Part shown: positions 1 to 7,752 of the stretch, piece after piece
How positions within the stretch are numbered: position 1 is the stretch's first letter
How the letters are laid out: each line of letters starts with the position of its first letter
Source: JAKPBU01 sp964425695
Lineage (GTDB): Bacteria; Pseudomonadota; Gammaproteobacteria; Xanthomonadales; Xanthomonadaceae
DNA length: 64,000 nt
Reading direction: 5' to 3'
NCBI GenBank assembly: GCA_964425695.1
Contig: CAYRNF010000013.1
Location: 1-64,000, forward strand
The notes under the pieces: generated by a model
Told to the model about the DNA's origin: nothing
The model's input: only the letters and a program-made list of their open reading frames with translations
Databases searched by the model: none
Position numbers and translations under genes: made by a program

Positions 1-55
1 CGATCGTGCCCACGTTCACGTGGGGCTTGGTGCGCTCGAACTTGCCCTTTGCCAT
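1..55 (-). CDS. tuf: Elongation factor Tu, N-terminal fragment (gene runs off the left edge)
   Basis: The reverse strand opens with an ATG at 53-55 and reads MAKGKFERTKPHVNVGTI, the canonical start of EF-Tu, the GTPase that delivers aminoacyl-tRNA to the ribosome. Only 18 codons are inside the window. It is the last visible member of a tRNA-Tyr, tRNA-Gly, tRNA-Thr, tuf series on the same strand, the arrangement known from the tufB operon of E. coli and its relatives. No strong ribosome binding site is seen directly before the ATG. Confidence 0.93.
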   Translation of the reverse strand, partial: MAKGKFERTKPHVNVGTI

Positions 56-124
56 GACTGTCTATCTCGCTTAGGTGTGTGGTGCTTGCCGGGGATGCTG
101 TGCTTGAAGCCGTCTTGCCGAAGA

Positions 125-200
125 TGGTGCTCACGAATGGAATCGAACCATCGACCTCCTCCTTACCAAGGAGGTGCTCTACCGACTGAGCTACGTGAGC
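125..200 (-). tRNA. tRNA-Thr (anticodon GGT)
   Basis: A 76-nt cloverleaf reads on the reverse strand from GCTCACG to an encoded CCA. The T-arm GGTTCGATTCC is intact and the anticodon loop TTGGTAA gives anticodon GGT. It is the tRNA closest to tuf, and the spacing to its neighbours suggests processing from one polycistronic transcript. Confidence 0.95.
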
Positions 201-252
201 GATGTAACCGGTGTGCCGCGAAAACGTTCTGGTGCCGCTACGGAAACTTCAA

Positions 253-326
253 TGGAGCGGGAGACGGGAATCGAACCCGCGCTAGTAGCTTGGAAGGCTA
301 CAGTTCTACCATTGAACTACTCCCGC
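253..326 (-). tRNA. tRNA-Gly (anticodon TCC)
   Basis: A 74-nt tRNA on the reverse strand begins GCGGGAGTAG and ends CTCCCGCTCCA with CCA encoded. The anticodon loop CTTCCAA gives TCC. The T-arm GGTTCGATTCC is intact. It is the middle gene of the Tyr-Gly-Thr-tuf tRNA cluster. Confidence 0.95.
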
Positions 327-357
327 ACCGTGACCGCGGTGGAGCTTGCGGAACGGA

Positions 358-443
358 TGGTGGAGGGAGGTGGATTCGAACCACCGAAGGCGTAAGCCAG
401 CAGATTTACAGTCTGCCCCCGTTGGCCGCTTGGGTATCCCTCC
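358..443 (-). tRNA. tRNA-Tyr (anticodon GTA)
   Basis: An 86-nt class II tRNA on the reverse strand, 5' GGAGGGATACC to 3' CCTCCCTCCACCA, with a long variable arm (GGCTTACGCC region) and anticodon loop CTGTAAA giving GTA. It is the first gene of the tRNA-tuf operon, about 40 nt downstream of a strong predicted promoter. Confidence 0.95.
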
Positions 444-490
444 GCAATGTCCGGGTCGCAAACCCCGTCAATCACTGAAAGCAGCCCGCG

Positions 491-519
491 ATTTTGAAGG
501 GCGGCCGGTTCCATGTCAA
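491..519 (-). promoter_or_regulatory. Sigma-70 promoter of the tRNA-Tyr/Gly/Thr-tuf operon
   Basis: On the reverse strand there is TTGACA (positions 519-514), a 17-nt spacer and CAAAAT (496-491), followed by a GC-rich stretch CGCGGGC. A near-consensus promoter with a GC-rich discriminator is typical of stringently controlled stable-RNA and tuf operons. The transcript would start near 484, about 40 nt before tRNA-Tyr. Confidence 0.8.
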
Positions 520-543
520 CGCCGGATCAAGCCGGGGACGCAA

Positions 544-1635
544 TCAGACGTTGAAACGGAAGTGCAGGACATCGCCTTCCTGCACCCGGTACTCCTTGCC
601 TTCCAGGCGCAGGCGGCCGGCGTCGCGGGCGCCGGACTCGCCGCGGTACTTCACGTAATCGTCGAAGGCGATGGTTTCGGCGCGGATGAAGCCCTTCTCG
701 AAATCGGTGTGGATCACCCCAGCCGCCTGGGGGGCCGTGGAGCCGGCCCTGACCGTCCAGGCGCGCACCTCCTTTTCGCCGGCGGTGAAGTAGGTCTGCA
801 GGCCCAGGAGCCTGTAGGCGGCCCGGATGACCCGGTTCAGGCCCGGCTCGTCCAGGCCCAGGTCCTTCAGGAACTCGTCGCGGTCGGCATCGTCGAGCTG
901 GCTGAGCTCTTCCTCGATGGCGGCCGAGACCGGCACCACCTCGGCGCCCTCACCGGCCGCACGGGCGCGCACCGCATCCAGGTGCGGATTGCCGGTAAAG
1001 CCGTCTTCCAACACGTTGGCGACGTACATGACGGGCTTGAGGGTGAGCAGGAACAGGTCGCGGATGGCGGCCCTGTCCTCGTCGGACAGCCCCAGCGCGC
1101 GGGCCGGCTTGCCGGCATCCAGGCCGGCGCGGACGCGCTGCAGGACCTCGATCTTCGCCTTGGCCTCCTTGTCGCCGCTCTTGGCGACGCGCTCGAAGCG
1201 GGCGATGGCCTTGTCCACCGACTCCAGGTCGGCCAGGGCCAGCTCGGTATCGATGGTGTCGATGTCGGCCAGCGGATCGACCTTGTTGTTCACGTGGATC
1301 ACGTCGGCGTGCTCGAAGCAGCGCACCACATGGGTGATCGCGTCCACCTCGCGGATGTGGGCCAGGAACTTGTTGCCCAGGCCCTCGCCGCTGGCGGCGC
1401 CAGCCACCAGGCCGGCGATGTCCACGAACTCGACCGCGGTGGGAATCACCTTCTGCGGCTTGGCGATGGACGCCAGCTGCCCCAGGCGGGGATCCGGCAC
1501 CGGCACCACGCCCACGTTGGGTTCGATGGTGCAGAACGGGAAGTTGGCCGCGGCGATGCCCGCCTTGGTCAGCGCGTTGAAAAGCGTGGACTTGCCGACG
1601 TTCGGCAGGCCGACGATGCCGCATTGGATGCCCAT
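544..1635 (-). CDS. ychF: Redox-regulated ribosome-binding P-loop ATPase YchF
   Basis: 363 residues, the usual length of YchF/OLA1, an Obg-related P-loop protein that prefers ATP and binds ribosomes. The Walker A GLPNVGKST is at residues 9-17, the G3-like DIAGLV near 69, and the NVLED replacement of the NKxD motif is present as expected for this family. The C-terminal TGS domain (FTAGEKEVRAW onward) ends in the usual HFRFNV-type tail. It is the promoter-distal gene of the minus-strand series with pth. A REP-like inverted repeat separates the two. The ATG start matches the family (MGIQCGIVGLPN). Confidence 0.97.
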   Translation of the reverse strand: MGIQCGIVGLPNVGKSTLFNALTKAGIAAANFPFCTIEPNVGVVPVPDPRLGQLASIAKPQKVIPTAVEFVDIAGLVAGAASGEGLGNKFLAHIREVDAITHVVRCFEHADVIHVNNKVDPLADIDTIDTELALADLESVDKAIARFERVAKSGDKEAKAKIEVLQRVRAGLDAGKPARALGLSDEDRAAIRDLFLLTLKPVMYVANVLEDGFTGNPHLDAVRARAAGEGAEVVPVSAAIEEELSQLDDADRDEFLKDLGLDEPGLNRVIRAAYRLLGLQTYFTAGEKEVRAWTVRAGSTAPQAAGVIHTDFEKGFIRAETIAFDDYVKYRGESGARDAGRLRLEGKEYRVQEGDVLHFRFNV

Positions 1636-1663
1636 GTCGTTCTAGATCCGGGATTCGTGATTC

Positions 1664-1717
1664 GGGACTCGGGATTCGCAGGTGCGGCCGCCAGCCGCCG
1701 CGCGAATCCCGAGTCCC
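1664..1717. repeat. Perfect 16-bp inverted repeat (REP-like intergenic element) between pth and ychF
   Basis: GGGACTCGGGATTCGC at 1664-1679 is exactly complementary to the sequence at 1702-1717, with a 22-nt loop. It is embedded in partial direct repeats of GATTCGGGA and of CCAATCCC on either side (about 1648-1735). Such GGGATTCGGGA arrays are common intergenic repeats in xanthomonads. It could fold in the pth-ychF mRNA, but no T-run follows, so terminator function is not supported. Confidence 0.75.
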
Positions 1718-1737
1718 CAATCCCCAATCCCTAGCCC

Positions 1738-2319
1738 CTAGTCCCTTGGCGTATGCAAACGTGTCATCGCATCGGCGAAGCGGCCCTGCACCGCAAGCGG
1801 CAGCGCCTCCAGCGCATCGTCGACGGCACGCCCGATCAGCGCATCGTCGGTGACCGAGGGCCGGCCCAGGACCCAGGGCGTGACCTTGTCTTTGTGCCCG
1901 GGATGGCCAATGCCGATGCGCAGCCGGTGGAACCTTCCATGCCCGAGCAGGCGCATGGTGTCGCGTAAACCGTTCTGGCCGCCGTGGCCGCCGTCGAACT
2001 TGAGCCGCGCCACGCCGGGCGGCAGGTCGAGCTCGTCGTGGACAAGCAGCGCCTGCTCAGGCTCGACCTTCCAGTAGCGCAATGCCGCCGCCACCGACTT
2101 GCCGGACAGGTTCATGAAGGTGGCCGGCTTCAGCAACCACAGGTCGCGGCCGGCGAAGTGGGCCTTGGTGGTTTCGCCGAACAGCTTGCCGTCCAGGCCG
2201 AAACGCCCGCCTGCCTGCTCCGCGAGCGCATCCACAAAACGGAACCCGGCGTTGTGCCGGGTCCGGGCGTGCTCGGGGCCGGGATTGCCCAGCCCCACGA
2301 TGAGTCGCAAACCTTCCAT
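1738..2319 (-). CDS. pth: Peptidyl-tRNA hydrolase
   Basis: 193 residues, normal for bacterial Pth, which releases peptides from prematurely dropped peptidyl-tRNA. It starts MEGLRLIVGLGNPGPEHART with Asn12 and catalytic His22 in TRHNAGF, plus the conserved LVHDELDLP Asp, FMNLSG and GHNG-like GGHGGQNGLRD segments. It follows rplY by about 50 bp, a pairing widely conserved with prs and ychF. A 10-bp inverted repeat lies in the rplY-pth gap. Confidence 0.97.
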   Translation of the reverse strand: MEGLRLIVGLGNPGPEHARTRHNAGFRFVDALAEQAGGRFGLDGKLFGETTKAHFAGRDLWLLKPATFMNLSGKSVAAALRYWKVEPEQALLVHDELDLPPGVARLKFDGGHGGQNGLRDTMRLLGHGRFHRLRIGIGHPGHKDKVTPWVLGRPSVTDDALIGRAVDDALEALPLAVQGRFADAMTRLHTPRD

Positions 2320-2330
2320 CGAAGACGGTC

Positions 2331-2363
2331 GTGCCGGCGCACCCCTGGGGGGGGCGCCGGCAC
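2331..2363. repeat. Perfect 10-bp inverted repeat in the rplY-pth gap
   Basis: GTGCCGGCGC at 2331-2340 pairs with 2354-2363 around a 13-nt loop with a run of eight Gs on the plus strand. It lies between the rplY stop and the pth start and has no T-run on the transcribed strand. It may modulate readthrough or message stability between ribosomal protein and hydrolase genes, but this is inference. Confidence 0.6.
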
Positions 2364-2370
2364 GCGGCGA

Positions 2371-3066
2371 TCACTCCTTGCCTTCGCCTTCGGCCGGGGT
2401 CTCGCCGGCTTCGCCTTCGGCCTGCTCGCCCTCGGCAGCCTCGGTGGCGCCCTCTTCGCCCTCGGCCGGGATTTCCTCCTCGACCTCTTCCTTCACGAAG
2501 CGCGCCACGGCCACGGCCGGGTCGTTGTCTTCGTCGATCTTCTGCACCAGCTCCACGCCCTTGGGCAGCTTGACCTGCGACAGGTGCACCGTGTCGCCGA
2601 CCTCGATGCTGCCCAGGTCGACTTCGATGAACTCCGGCAGGTCGCGCGGCAGGCAGGTGATTTCCACGTCGTTCATCTCGCTGGTGACCGACACCTCGGC
2701 GGTCTTGCCTGCCGGCGATTCCTCGATGTTGAGGAAGTGCAGCGGCACGCGGGTGCGGATCGCCTCGTTCGCCTTCACCCGCTGGAAGTCCAGGTGCATG
2801 ATCAGCTGGCGGTACGGGTGACGCTGCATGTCGCGCAGCAGGACCTGCTGCGGCTTGCCGTCCACGTCCAAGGTGATGATCGACGAATAGAACCAGTCGT
2901 TCTGGCTGGCCAGCCAGGTCTTCTCGTGCTCGAGCTGGATGCTCTGCGGCTTGGCGTCGCCGCCGTAGACGATGGCCGGGATCTGGGCCGCATGACGCAG
3001 GCGGCGGCTCGCACCCTTCCCCTCGTCCTTGCGGCTCGTGGCCGACAGTTTGTGTTCGGTTGCCAT
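2371..3066 (-). CDS. rplY: 50S ribosomal protein L25, long Ctc form
   Basis: 231 residues comprise an N-terminal L25 5S-rRNA-binding domain (to about 95, including RKDEGKGASRRLR) and a C-terminal TL5/Ctc domain. An acidic low-complexity tail rich in EGE/AEGE repeats fills roughly the last 40 residues. The long CTC form is usual outside the enterics. It lies between prs and pth, its conserved neighbours. The tail is a likely slippage-prone and variable segment. The ATG start gives MATEHKLSATSR, consistent with the family. Confidence 0.96.
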   Translation of the reverse strand: MATEHKLSATSRKDEGKGASRRLRHAAQIPAIVYGGDAKPQSIQLEHEKTWLASQNDWFYSSIITLDVDGKPQQVLLRDMQRHPYRQLIMHLDFQRVKANEAIRTRVPLHFLNIEESPAGKTAEVSVTSEMNDVEITCLPRDLPEFIEVDLGSIEVGDTVHLSQVKLPKGVELVQKIDEDNDPAVAVARFVKEEVEEEIPAEGEEGATEAAEGEQAEGEAGETPAEGEGKE

Positions 3067-3174
3067 GGTTTGTTTACTCGCTCTTCTAACGTTGGATCGC
3101 CTTGCGGCGACTTGGTGACTCCTTCGCGACCAAAGGAGCCTAGGACCGGGACCCGGACCCCGGGCCCCGCATTT

Positions 3175-4134
3175 TCAATCCAGGTACAGCGAACTGACCG
3201 ACTCGCCGAACGCGATGCGCCGGATCGTCTCGGCCAGCAGCTCGGCGACGCTGAGCTGGCGGATCCGGCCGCAGGCGCGGGCGGCAGCGCTCAGCGGGAT
3301 GGTGTCGGTTACCACCAGTTCGTCGAGCTGCGACTTGCTCACGTTGTCGATGGCGGCGCCCGACAGCACCGGATGGGTGCAGTACGCGACCACCTTGGTC
3401 GCGCCCTGCGCCTTCAGCGCGGCGGCCGCGGCGCACAGCGTGCCGGCGGTGTCGACGATGTCGTCCACCAGCACGCAGACCTTGCCCTGCACGTCGCCGA
3501 TGATGTTCATCACCGTGGCCACGTTGGCCTTGGGCCGGCGCTTGTCGATGATCGCCAGGTCCGCGTCGTCCAGGCGCTTGGCGATGGCGCGGGCGCGGAC
3601 CACGCCGCCCACGTCCGGCGAGACCACGATCAGGTTGTCGGTGCCGTGCGCGCGCCAGATGTCGGCCAGCAGCAGCGGCGAGGCGTACACGTTGTCCACC
3701 GGGATGTCGAAGAACCCCTGGATCTGGTCCGCGTGCAGATCCACGGTGAGCACCCGGTCCACATGCACGACGGAGAACATGCTCGCCGCCACCTTGGCGG
3801 TGATCGGCATACGCGCCGAGCGCGGGCGCCGATCCTGGCGCGCGTAGCCGAAGTACGGCACCACCGCGGTCACCTTGCCGGCCGAGGCGCGCTTGAGCGC
3901 GTCCACCAGCGCCAGCAGTTCCATCAGGTGTTCGGCCGCCGGCGCGCAGGTGGGCTGCACCACGTACACGTCCTGGCCGCGCACGTTCTCCTCGATCTCC
4001 ACCTGCACTTCGCCGTCGGAGAACTTGCCGACCAGCGCCTTGCCCAGGCCGATGCCCAGCTCCCCGCACACCGCCTTCGCCAGCGCGCGGTTGGCGTTGC
4101 CGGAAAACACCAGCAATTCGCGATCGTCCTGCAT
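3175..4134 (-). CDS. prs: Ribose-phosphate pyrophosphokinase (PRPP synthetase)
   Basis: 319 residues, class I length. The enzyme makes PRPP from ribose 5-phosphate and ATP for purine, pyrimidine, His, Trp and NAD synthesis. Visible motifs are the FSDGE loop near residue 38, the ATP-binding region around YARQDRRPR, the DLHADQIQGFF stretch, and the PRPP-binding loop VLVDDIVDTAGTL near 217-229. It ends SSLYLD. It lies downstream of tRNA-Gln and ispE and upstream of rplY, the conserved order in this lineage, probably one transcription unit processed at the tRNA. Confidence 0.97.
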   Translation of the reverse strand: MQDDRELLVFSGNANRALAKAVCGELGIGLGKALVGKFSDGEVQVEIEENVRGQDVYVVQPTCAPAAEHLMELLALVDALKRASAGKVTAVVPYFGYARQDRRPRSARMPITAKVAASMFSVVHVDRVLTVDLHADQIQGFFDIPVDNVYASPLLLADIWRAHGTDNLIVVSPDVGGVVRARAIAKRLDDADLAIIDKRRPKANVATVMNIIGDVQGKVCVLVDDIVDTAGTLCAAAAALKAQGATKVVAYCTHPVLSGAAIDNVSKSQLDELVVTDTIPLSAAARACGRIRQLSVAELLAETIRRIAFGESVSSLYLD

Positions 4135-4285
4135 GTGTGGGTCTCCGCGTCGCTCTGACCGTTGCGGCTGTGGGGTGAACGGCGAAGCCGGCGACTACGC
4201 CGCCTGCGCAAGGCGAAATGGGGTGGCCCCGTGGCGCCTTGCAGCCCGCGCAGCGGGCGACCTCGTCGTTGACGTTGTGACTGTG

Positions 4286-4361
4286 TGGCAGGGGCGGAAG
4301 GATTCGAACCTACGAATGCCGGGATCAAAACCCGGTGCCTTAACCACTTGGCGACGCCCCT
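4286..4361 (-). tRNA. tRNA-Gln (anticodon TTG)
   Basis: A 76-nt tRNA on the reverse strand runs from AGGGGCGTCGCCAAGTGG to CGCCCCTGCCA with CCA encoded. The anticodon loop TTTTGAT gives TTG. The T-arm GGTTCGAATCC is intact. Its first 22 nt are also the last codons and stop of ispE, so the two genes overlap on the same strand. Confidence 0.95.
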
Positions 4362-5272
4362 GTTGTCCAGGCCTCCGCCTCGAGCGCATCCAGCAGCGGC
4401 GAGCGATCCGCACCGCGCACCACCCAGGCCCGGAGGCCCTGCGGTAGCGCGGCGCGGAGCGCTTCGGCGGGTTCGCGGGCAGCGAACTCGACGAAGACAC
4501 CGCTTCCGGAACCGGTCAGGCGTGGCACGCCCCCATGCGACGCGGCGAACCCGGCCAGCGCGGCAAACACGGCCTCCACGGCCGGTTCCCGCTGGCGCAG
4601 CACGGGTTCGAACGCGTTGCCGAGCGCGGCACCCTGTCCGAATGCATCCGAAACGAAGCCCGATATTGTCGCGGGCGGGGAATCGCGCGTCAATTCAGCA
4701 GCTTGGAACAGCTGCGCGGTGGCGGCATGCACGCCCGGGTCGACGAGCAGGTACCACGCGGCGGGCAGGTGCAGCGGCGTGAGCCGTTCGCCCACCCCTT
4801 CGGCCCAGGCATTGTGCCCGTGGACGAAGACCGGGACGTCCGCCCCCAGCTGCAATCCCACGGCTGCCAGGCGATCGACGGGAAGCCGGCAGCCCCACAA
4901 CAGGTTCAGGGCCGCCAGCACCGTTGCCGCGTCGGACGATCCACCACCCAGCCCGGCACCCGTCGGCACCTGCTTTTCGACGACGATATCCGCACCTTGC
5001 CCGACGTTTGCTTCACGCTGCAGCAGAATCGCCGCACGGACGGCAAGGTCCGAGGCCTCGTCTACGCCGGCGGCGCCGGGTCCGATGCGGACGATCCGGG
5101 CATCGTCGCGGACCCGGAGGCGCAGCGTATCGCCCCAGTCGAGCAGGCGGAACACGGTCTGCAGCTGGTGGTAACCGTCCGCGCGGCGGCCGGTGATGCG
5201 CAGGAACAGGTTGAGCTTGGCCGGGGCCGGCCAGTCGCTCCAGCCCCCACCTTGGGTGCCCGCCAGGCTCAC
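4340..5272 (-). CDS. ispE: 4-diphosphocytidyl-2-C-methyl-D-erythritol kinase
   Basis: 310 residues of the GHMP kinase family, acting in the MEP pathway for isoprenoids. The N-terminal PAPAKLNLFLRI, the ATP loop PTGAGLGGGSSDAA and the C-terminal LTGSGSGVF motif are all present. The start is GTG at 5272, whose bases form a GTGA overlap with the lolB stop, so translation is probably coupled. The protein is slightly long. Its last 13 residues and TAA stop are read from the 5' part of the downstream tRNA-Gln gene, so the C-terminus is dictated by tRNA sequence. Confidence 0.95.
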   Translation of the reverse strand: MSLAGTQGGGWSDWPAPAKLNLFLRITGRRADGYHQLQTVFRLLDWGDTLRLRVRDDARIVRIGPGAAGVDEASDLAVRAAILLQREANVGQGADIVVEKQVPTGAGLGGGSSDAATVLAALNLLWGCRLPVDRLAAVGLQLGADVPVFVHGHNAWAEGVGERLTPLHLPAAWYLLVDPGVHAATAQLFQAAELTRDSPPATISGFVSDAFGQGAALGNAFEPVLRQREPAVEAVFAALAGFAASHGGVPRLTGSGSGVFVEFAAREPAEALRAALPQGLRAWVVRGADRSPLLDALEAEAWTTGASPSG

Positions 5273-5916
5273 TGCCAGCTGTCGACGATCAGGCGCACCT
5301 TGGCTTCGCCCTGGACGGCGTTGAGCCGGTGTGGAAGCTCGACCGGCGTATCGGCGACCGGCCGCCAGTCGCCGTAGTCGACGGTCCAGCCTCCCTGCGT
5401 GAGGCGCGAAAGGCGGCCATCGTCGCCGAAAACCATGGTTGCGGGGCCGAACACGGCTTCATCGGCTCTTGCACCCCGGATCCAGCCGGACAGGGCCTGC
5501 ACCGGGATCTGCCAGCGGGTCGCTTCCAGCAGCAGCGCACTGGCGTCGGTGCCCTGTCGCGTTCCGCCTTCCAGCCCCTCCAGCTGCGCGCGCCCGGGCT
5601 CCCCGCTCAGCCGCCAGCTCTGGCGGGTCACCGGCGCGCTCAGCGAGACCGTGTAGGCGGGGCCCTGCTGCGACCAGTCGATGCGGCCGCTGCCGCCGTC
5701 GCGTCCGTTGGACAGGGCCACCCGGCCGGCGAGCGACCAGTCCGGCGCGGCGCCCAGGGCCGCTTCGCGCTGGCGCTGGTGCTGCTGCGGATCGCCGGCC
5801 ACCGGCGCCAGGGCATTGCGCGGGGCCTGGGTCGCGCAGGCGGTCAACAGCAGGACCAGCGCGGCGGCGGCCAGCGCGCGCGACTGCGCGAAACGGGGGG
5901 ACGGCTGCGGCTTCAT
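5269..5916 (-). CDS. lolB: Outer-membrane lipoprotein insertion factor LolB
   Basis: 215 residues with a lipoprotein signal: basic MKPQPSPRFAQSR, a hydrophobic stretch and the lipobox LLTAC near residues 24-28. LolB receives lipoproteins from LolA and inserts them into the inner leaflet of the outer membrane. The mature part has the family's beta-sandwich signatures WSLAGRVALSNG and the GxWIRGA loop. Its ATG overlaps the stop of the upstream TPR gene (ATGA) and its stop overlaps the ispE start (GTGA), giving a tightly coupled TPR-lolB-ispE operon. Confidence 0.93.
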   Translation of the reverse strand: MKPQPSPRFAQSRALAAAALVLLLTACATQAPRNALAPVAGDPQQHQRQREAALGAAPDWSLAGRVALSNGRDGGSGRIDWSQQGPAYTVSLSAPVTRQSWRLSGEPGRAQLEGLEGGTRQGTDASALLLEATRWQIPVQALSGWIRGARADEAVFGPATMVFGDDGRLSRLTQGGWTVDYGDWRPVADTPVELPHRLNAVQGEAKVRLIVDSWQ

Positions 5917-7607
5917 GCGCCGGTCTTCTCCAATGCACGCTTGAGGGAGCGGTTCTCGTTGTCCGGATCGAGCTTGCGCGCCTCGTCGAAGAAGCGGCGG
6001 GCCTCGTCCTTGCGCCCCTGGAACCACAGCACTTCGCCGATGTGCGCGGCGATCTCCGGATCCTTCTGCAGCGTGAAGGCGCGGCGCAGCTGCACCAGCG
6101 CCTCTTCGTTGCGGCCGAGGCGGTAGAGCACCCAGCCGTAGCTGTCGACGATCGCGGCGTTGTCCGGTTCGGCCACGCGCGCGCGGTCGATCAGCTCCAG
6201 CGCCTCGCCATAGCGGTCGGTCCGGTCGGCCAGGGTGTAGCCCAGCGCGTTCAGCGCGGCCACGTTTTCCGGTTCGGCCACCAGAATCTTGCGCAGGTCG
6301 GCCTCGGCGCGGGCGATGTCGTCGCGGCGCTCCCAGCTGAGCGCGCGCGAATACAGCAGGCCGCCGTCGTCGGGAAACGCGGACAGGCCGCGGGCGAAGG
6401 CGTCGAGTTCGGCGGGCGAACGCGGATCGTCCTTGGCATGGAGCTCGGCTTCCAGCAGGTACGCGTCGCGACGGGTGCCGTCTTCGGCCGAGGCGTCGGA
6501 CTGGATCGCGCGCAGTTCGGCGAAGGCCTCGGTACCGCGCCCGAGTTCGTGAAGGACGTGGGTGGCGCGCAGCTTCGCCAGCCAGCGCGCGGGGCCACCG
6601 GGCACGCTGCGATACCAGTCCAGCGCTTCCTCGCGGCGATCCAGGAATTCGGCGATCTGCCCCAGCAGCAGGCGCCGCGACGGGTCGGGTTCGGCCGATT
6701 TCTGCTTGAGCTCGTCGTAAAGCGCGACCAGCGCGGCCTTGTCCTCGGCCTTGGCCAGCAGGGCCGCGCGCAGGCCGAAACTTTCGTCGGTCTGCGGACC
6801 GCGCGCCAGGATGCCGGCCGCGGCGGCGGTGTCGCCCAGGGCGTCGTATTCGCCGGCGATGGCGGTGCGCAGCTCGGGCACCAGCAGCGCCGCGTCGCCC
6901 GCCTGCGCCAGCGCGCGCCGGGCCTCGTCGACCTTGCCCGCCTCGCGCAGCTGGCTGGCGCGCAGCAGCGCCACGCGCGGTTCGGTGGGGAAGCGCTGCA
7001 CGGCCTCGGCGACCATGCGTTCGGCCAGTTGCGGCTGCTGCAGGCGCAGCGCCAGCCCGCCGAAAGCGAGCCAGGCCTGCAGCTGCCGGGGGATGGCATC
7101 GGCGTCCACCAGCTCGCCCAGCAGGCGCGCCGCGAGCTTGGGATCCTTGCCGCCGTTGGCCAGCGCGTTGAGCGCATGCCGCCAGCCCAGCGGGCTGGCG
7201 TCGCCCATCAGCGACTGGAGCTGGCGGCGCGCGCCGCGCGCGTCGTTGCGGCGCAGGGCCAGGGTGGCATCGGCGCCGCGCATCGCCAGCGAACCGGGCG
7301 CGCGCTTGCGCCACAGCGCCAGCGCCTCGGCGGCTTCGCCGTCCTGGTTCGCGAGCAGGGCGATGCGGGTGGCGCGTTCGGCCAGACCCGGGTCGCCCTC
7401 GGCGGCGCGCGCCGCCTTCAGGTACCAGTCGCTGGCTTCGTCCAGGCGGCCGGCCTGCAGGGCGTACTCGCCAGCGATGGTGGCCGTGAGCGTGCCGTCC
7501 GCAGCGGATTCGCGCGCTTGCGCCGCGTGCACGGCCGGCAGCGGCAGGGCCAGGACCAGCGCCAGCAGCGGGGCGGACAGGGACGACGTCGGGCGTTTTG
7601 CGGGCAT
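5913..7607 (-). CDS. Exported tetratricopeptide-repeat protein upstream of lolB
   Basis: 564 residues with a signal peptide (MPAKRPTSSLSAP, a Leu/Ala core and cleavage near VHAAQA) and TPR helices over most of the length, for example GEYALQAGRLDEASDWYLKAA near the start and LGYTLADRTDRYGEALELIDRA near 470-490. TPR proteins at this locus precede lolB in many gammaproteobacteria. The role is presumably a periplasmic or outer-membrane scaffold, but partners cannot be read from sequence. It diverges from hemA and overlaps lolB by four bases. Confidence 0.85.
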   Translation of the reverse strand: MPAKRPTSSLSAPLLALVLALPLPAVHAAQARESAADGTLTATIAGEYALQAGRLDEASDWYLKAARAAEGDPGLAERATRIALLANQDGEAAEALALWRKRAPGSLAMRGADATLALRRNDARGARRQLQSLMGDASPLGWRHALNALANGGKDPKLAARLLGELVDADAIPRQLQAWLAFGGLALRLQQPQLAERMVAEAVQRFPTEPRVALLRASQLREAGKVDEARRALAQAGDAALLVPELRTAIAGEYDALGDTAAAAGILARGPQTDESFGLRAALLAKAEDKAALVALYDELKQKSAEPDPSRRLLLGQIAEFLDRREEALDWYRSVPGGPARWLAKLRATHVLHELGRGTEAFAELRAIQSDASAEDGTRRDAYLLEAELHAKDDPRSPAELDAFARGLSAFPDDGGLLYSRALSWERRDDIARAEADLRKILVAEPENVAALNALGYTLADRTDRYGEALELIDRARVAEPDNAAIVDSYGWVLYRLGRNEEALVQLRRAFTLQKDPEIAAHIGEVLWFQGRKDEARRFFDEARKLDPDNENRSLKRALEKTGA

Positions 7608-7752
7608 GGACGGGATCGGGGCCGTAAAATGACGGCAACGTGCGGCAGCTTAGCGCACGCCCCTTGAATGCCTGCATGGCTTCGCGAAGGCGCGCACGCG
7701 CCTCGCGTCGCCCCGGCAACCCCGGATCATCCGCCGCCAGCCATCCGCCAGC

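Noticed and set aside
20..478. Open frames across the tRNA cluster on both strands
   Set aside because: They are covered by three clear tRNA genes and have no protein features.
7034..7047. GCTGCAGGCGCAGC palindrome inside the TPR gene
   Set aside because: Same sequence as one protease operator, but inside coding DNA of Leu/Gln/Ala codons and not near a promoter. Kept only as a caution on specificity.
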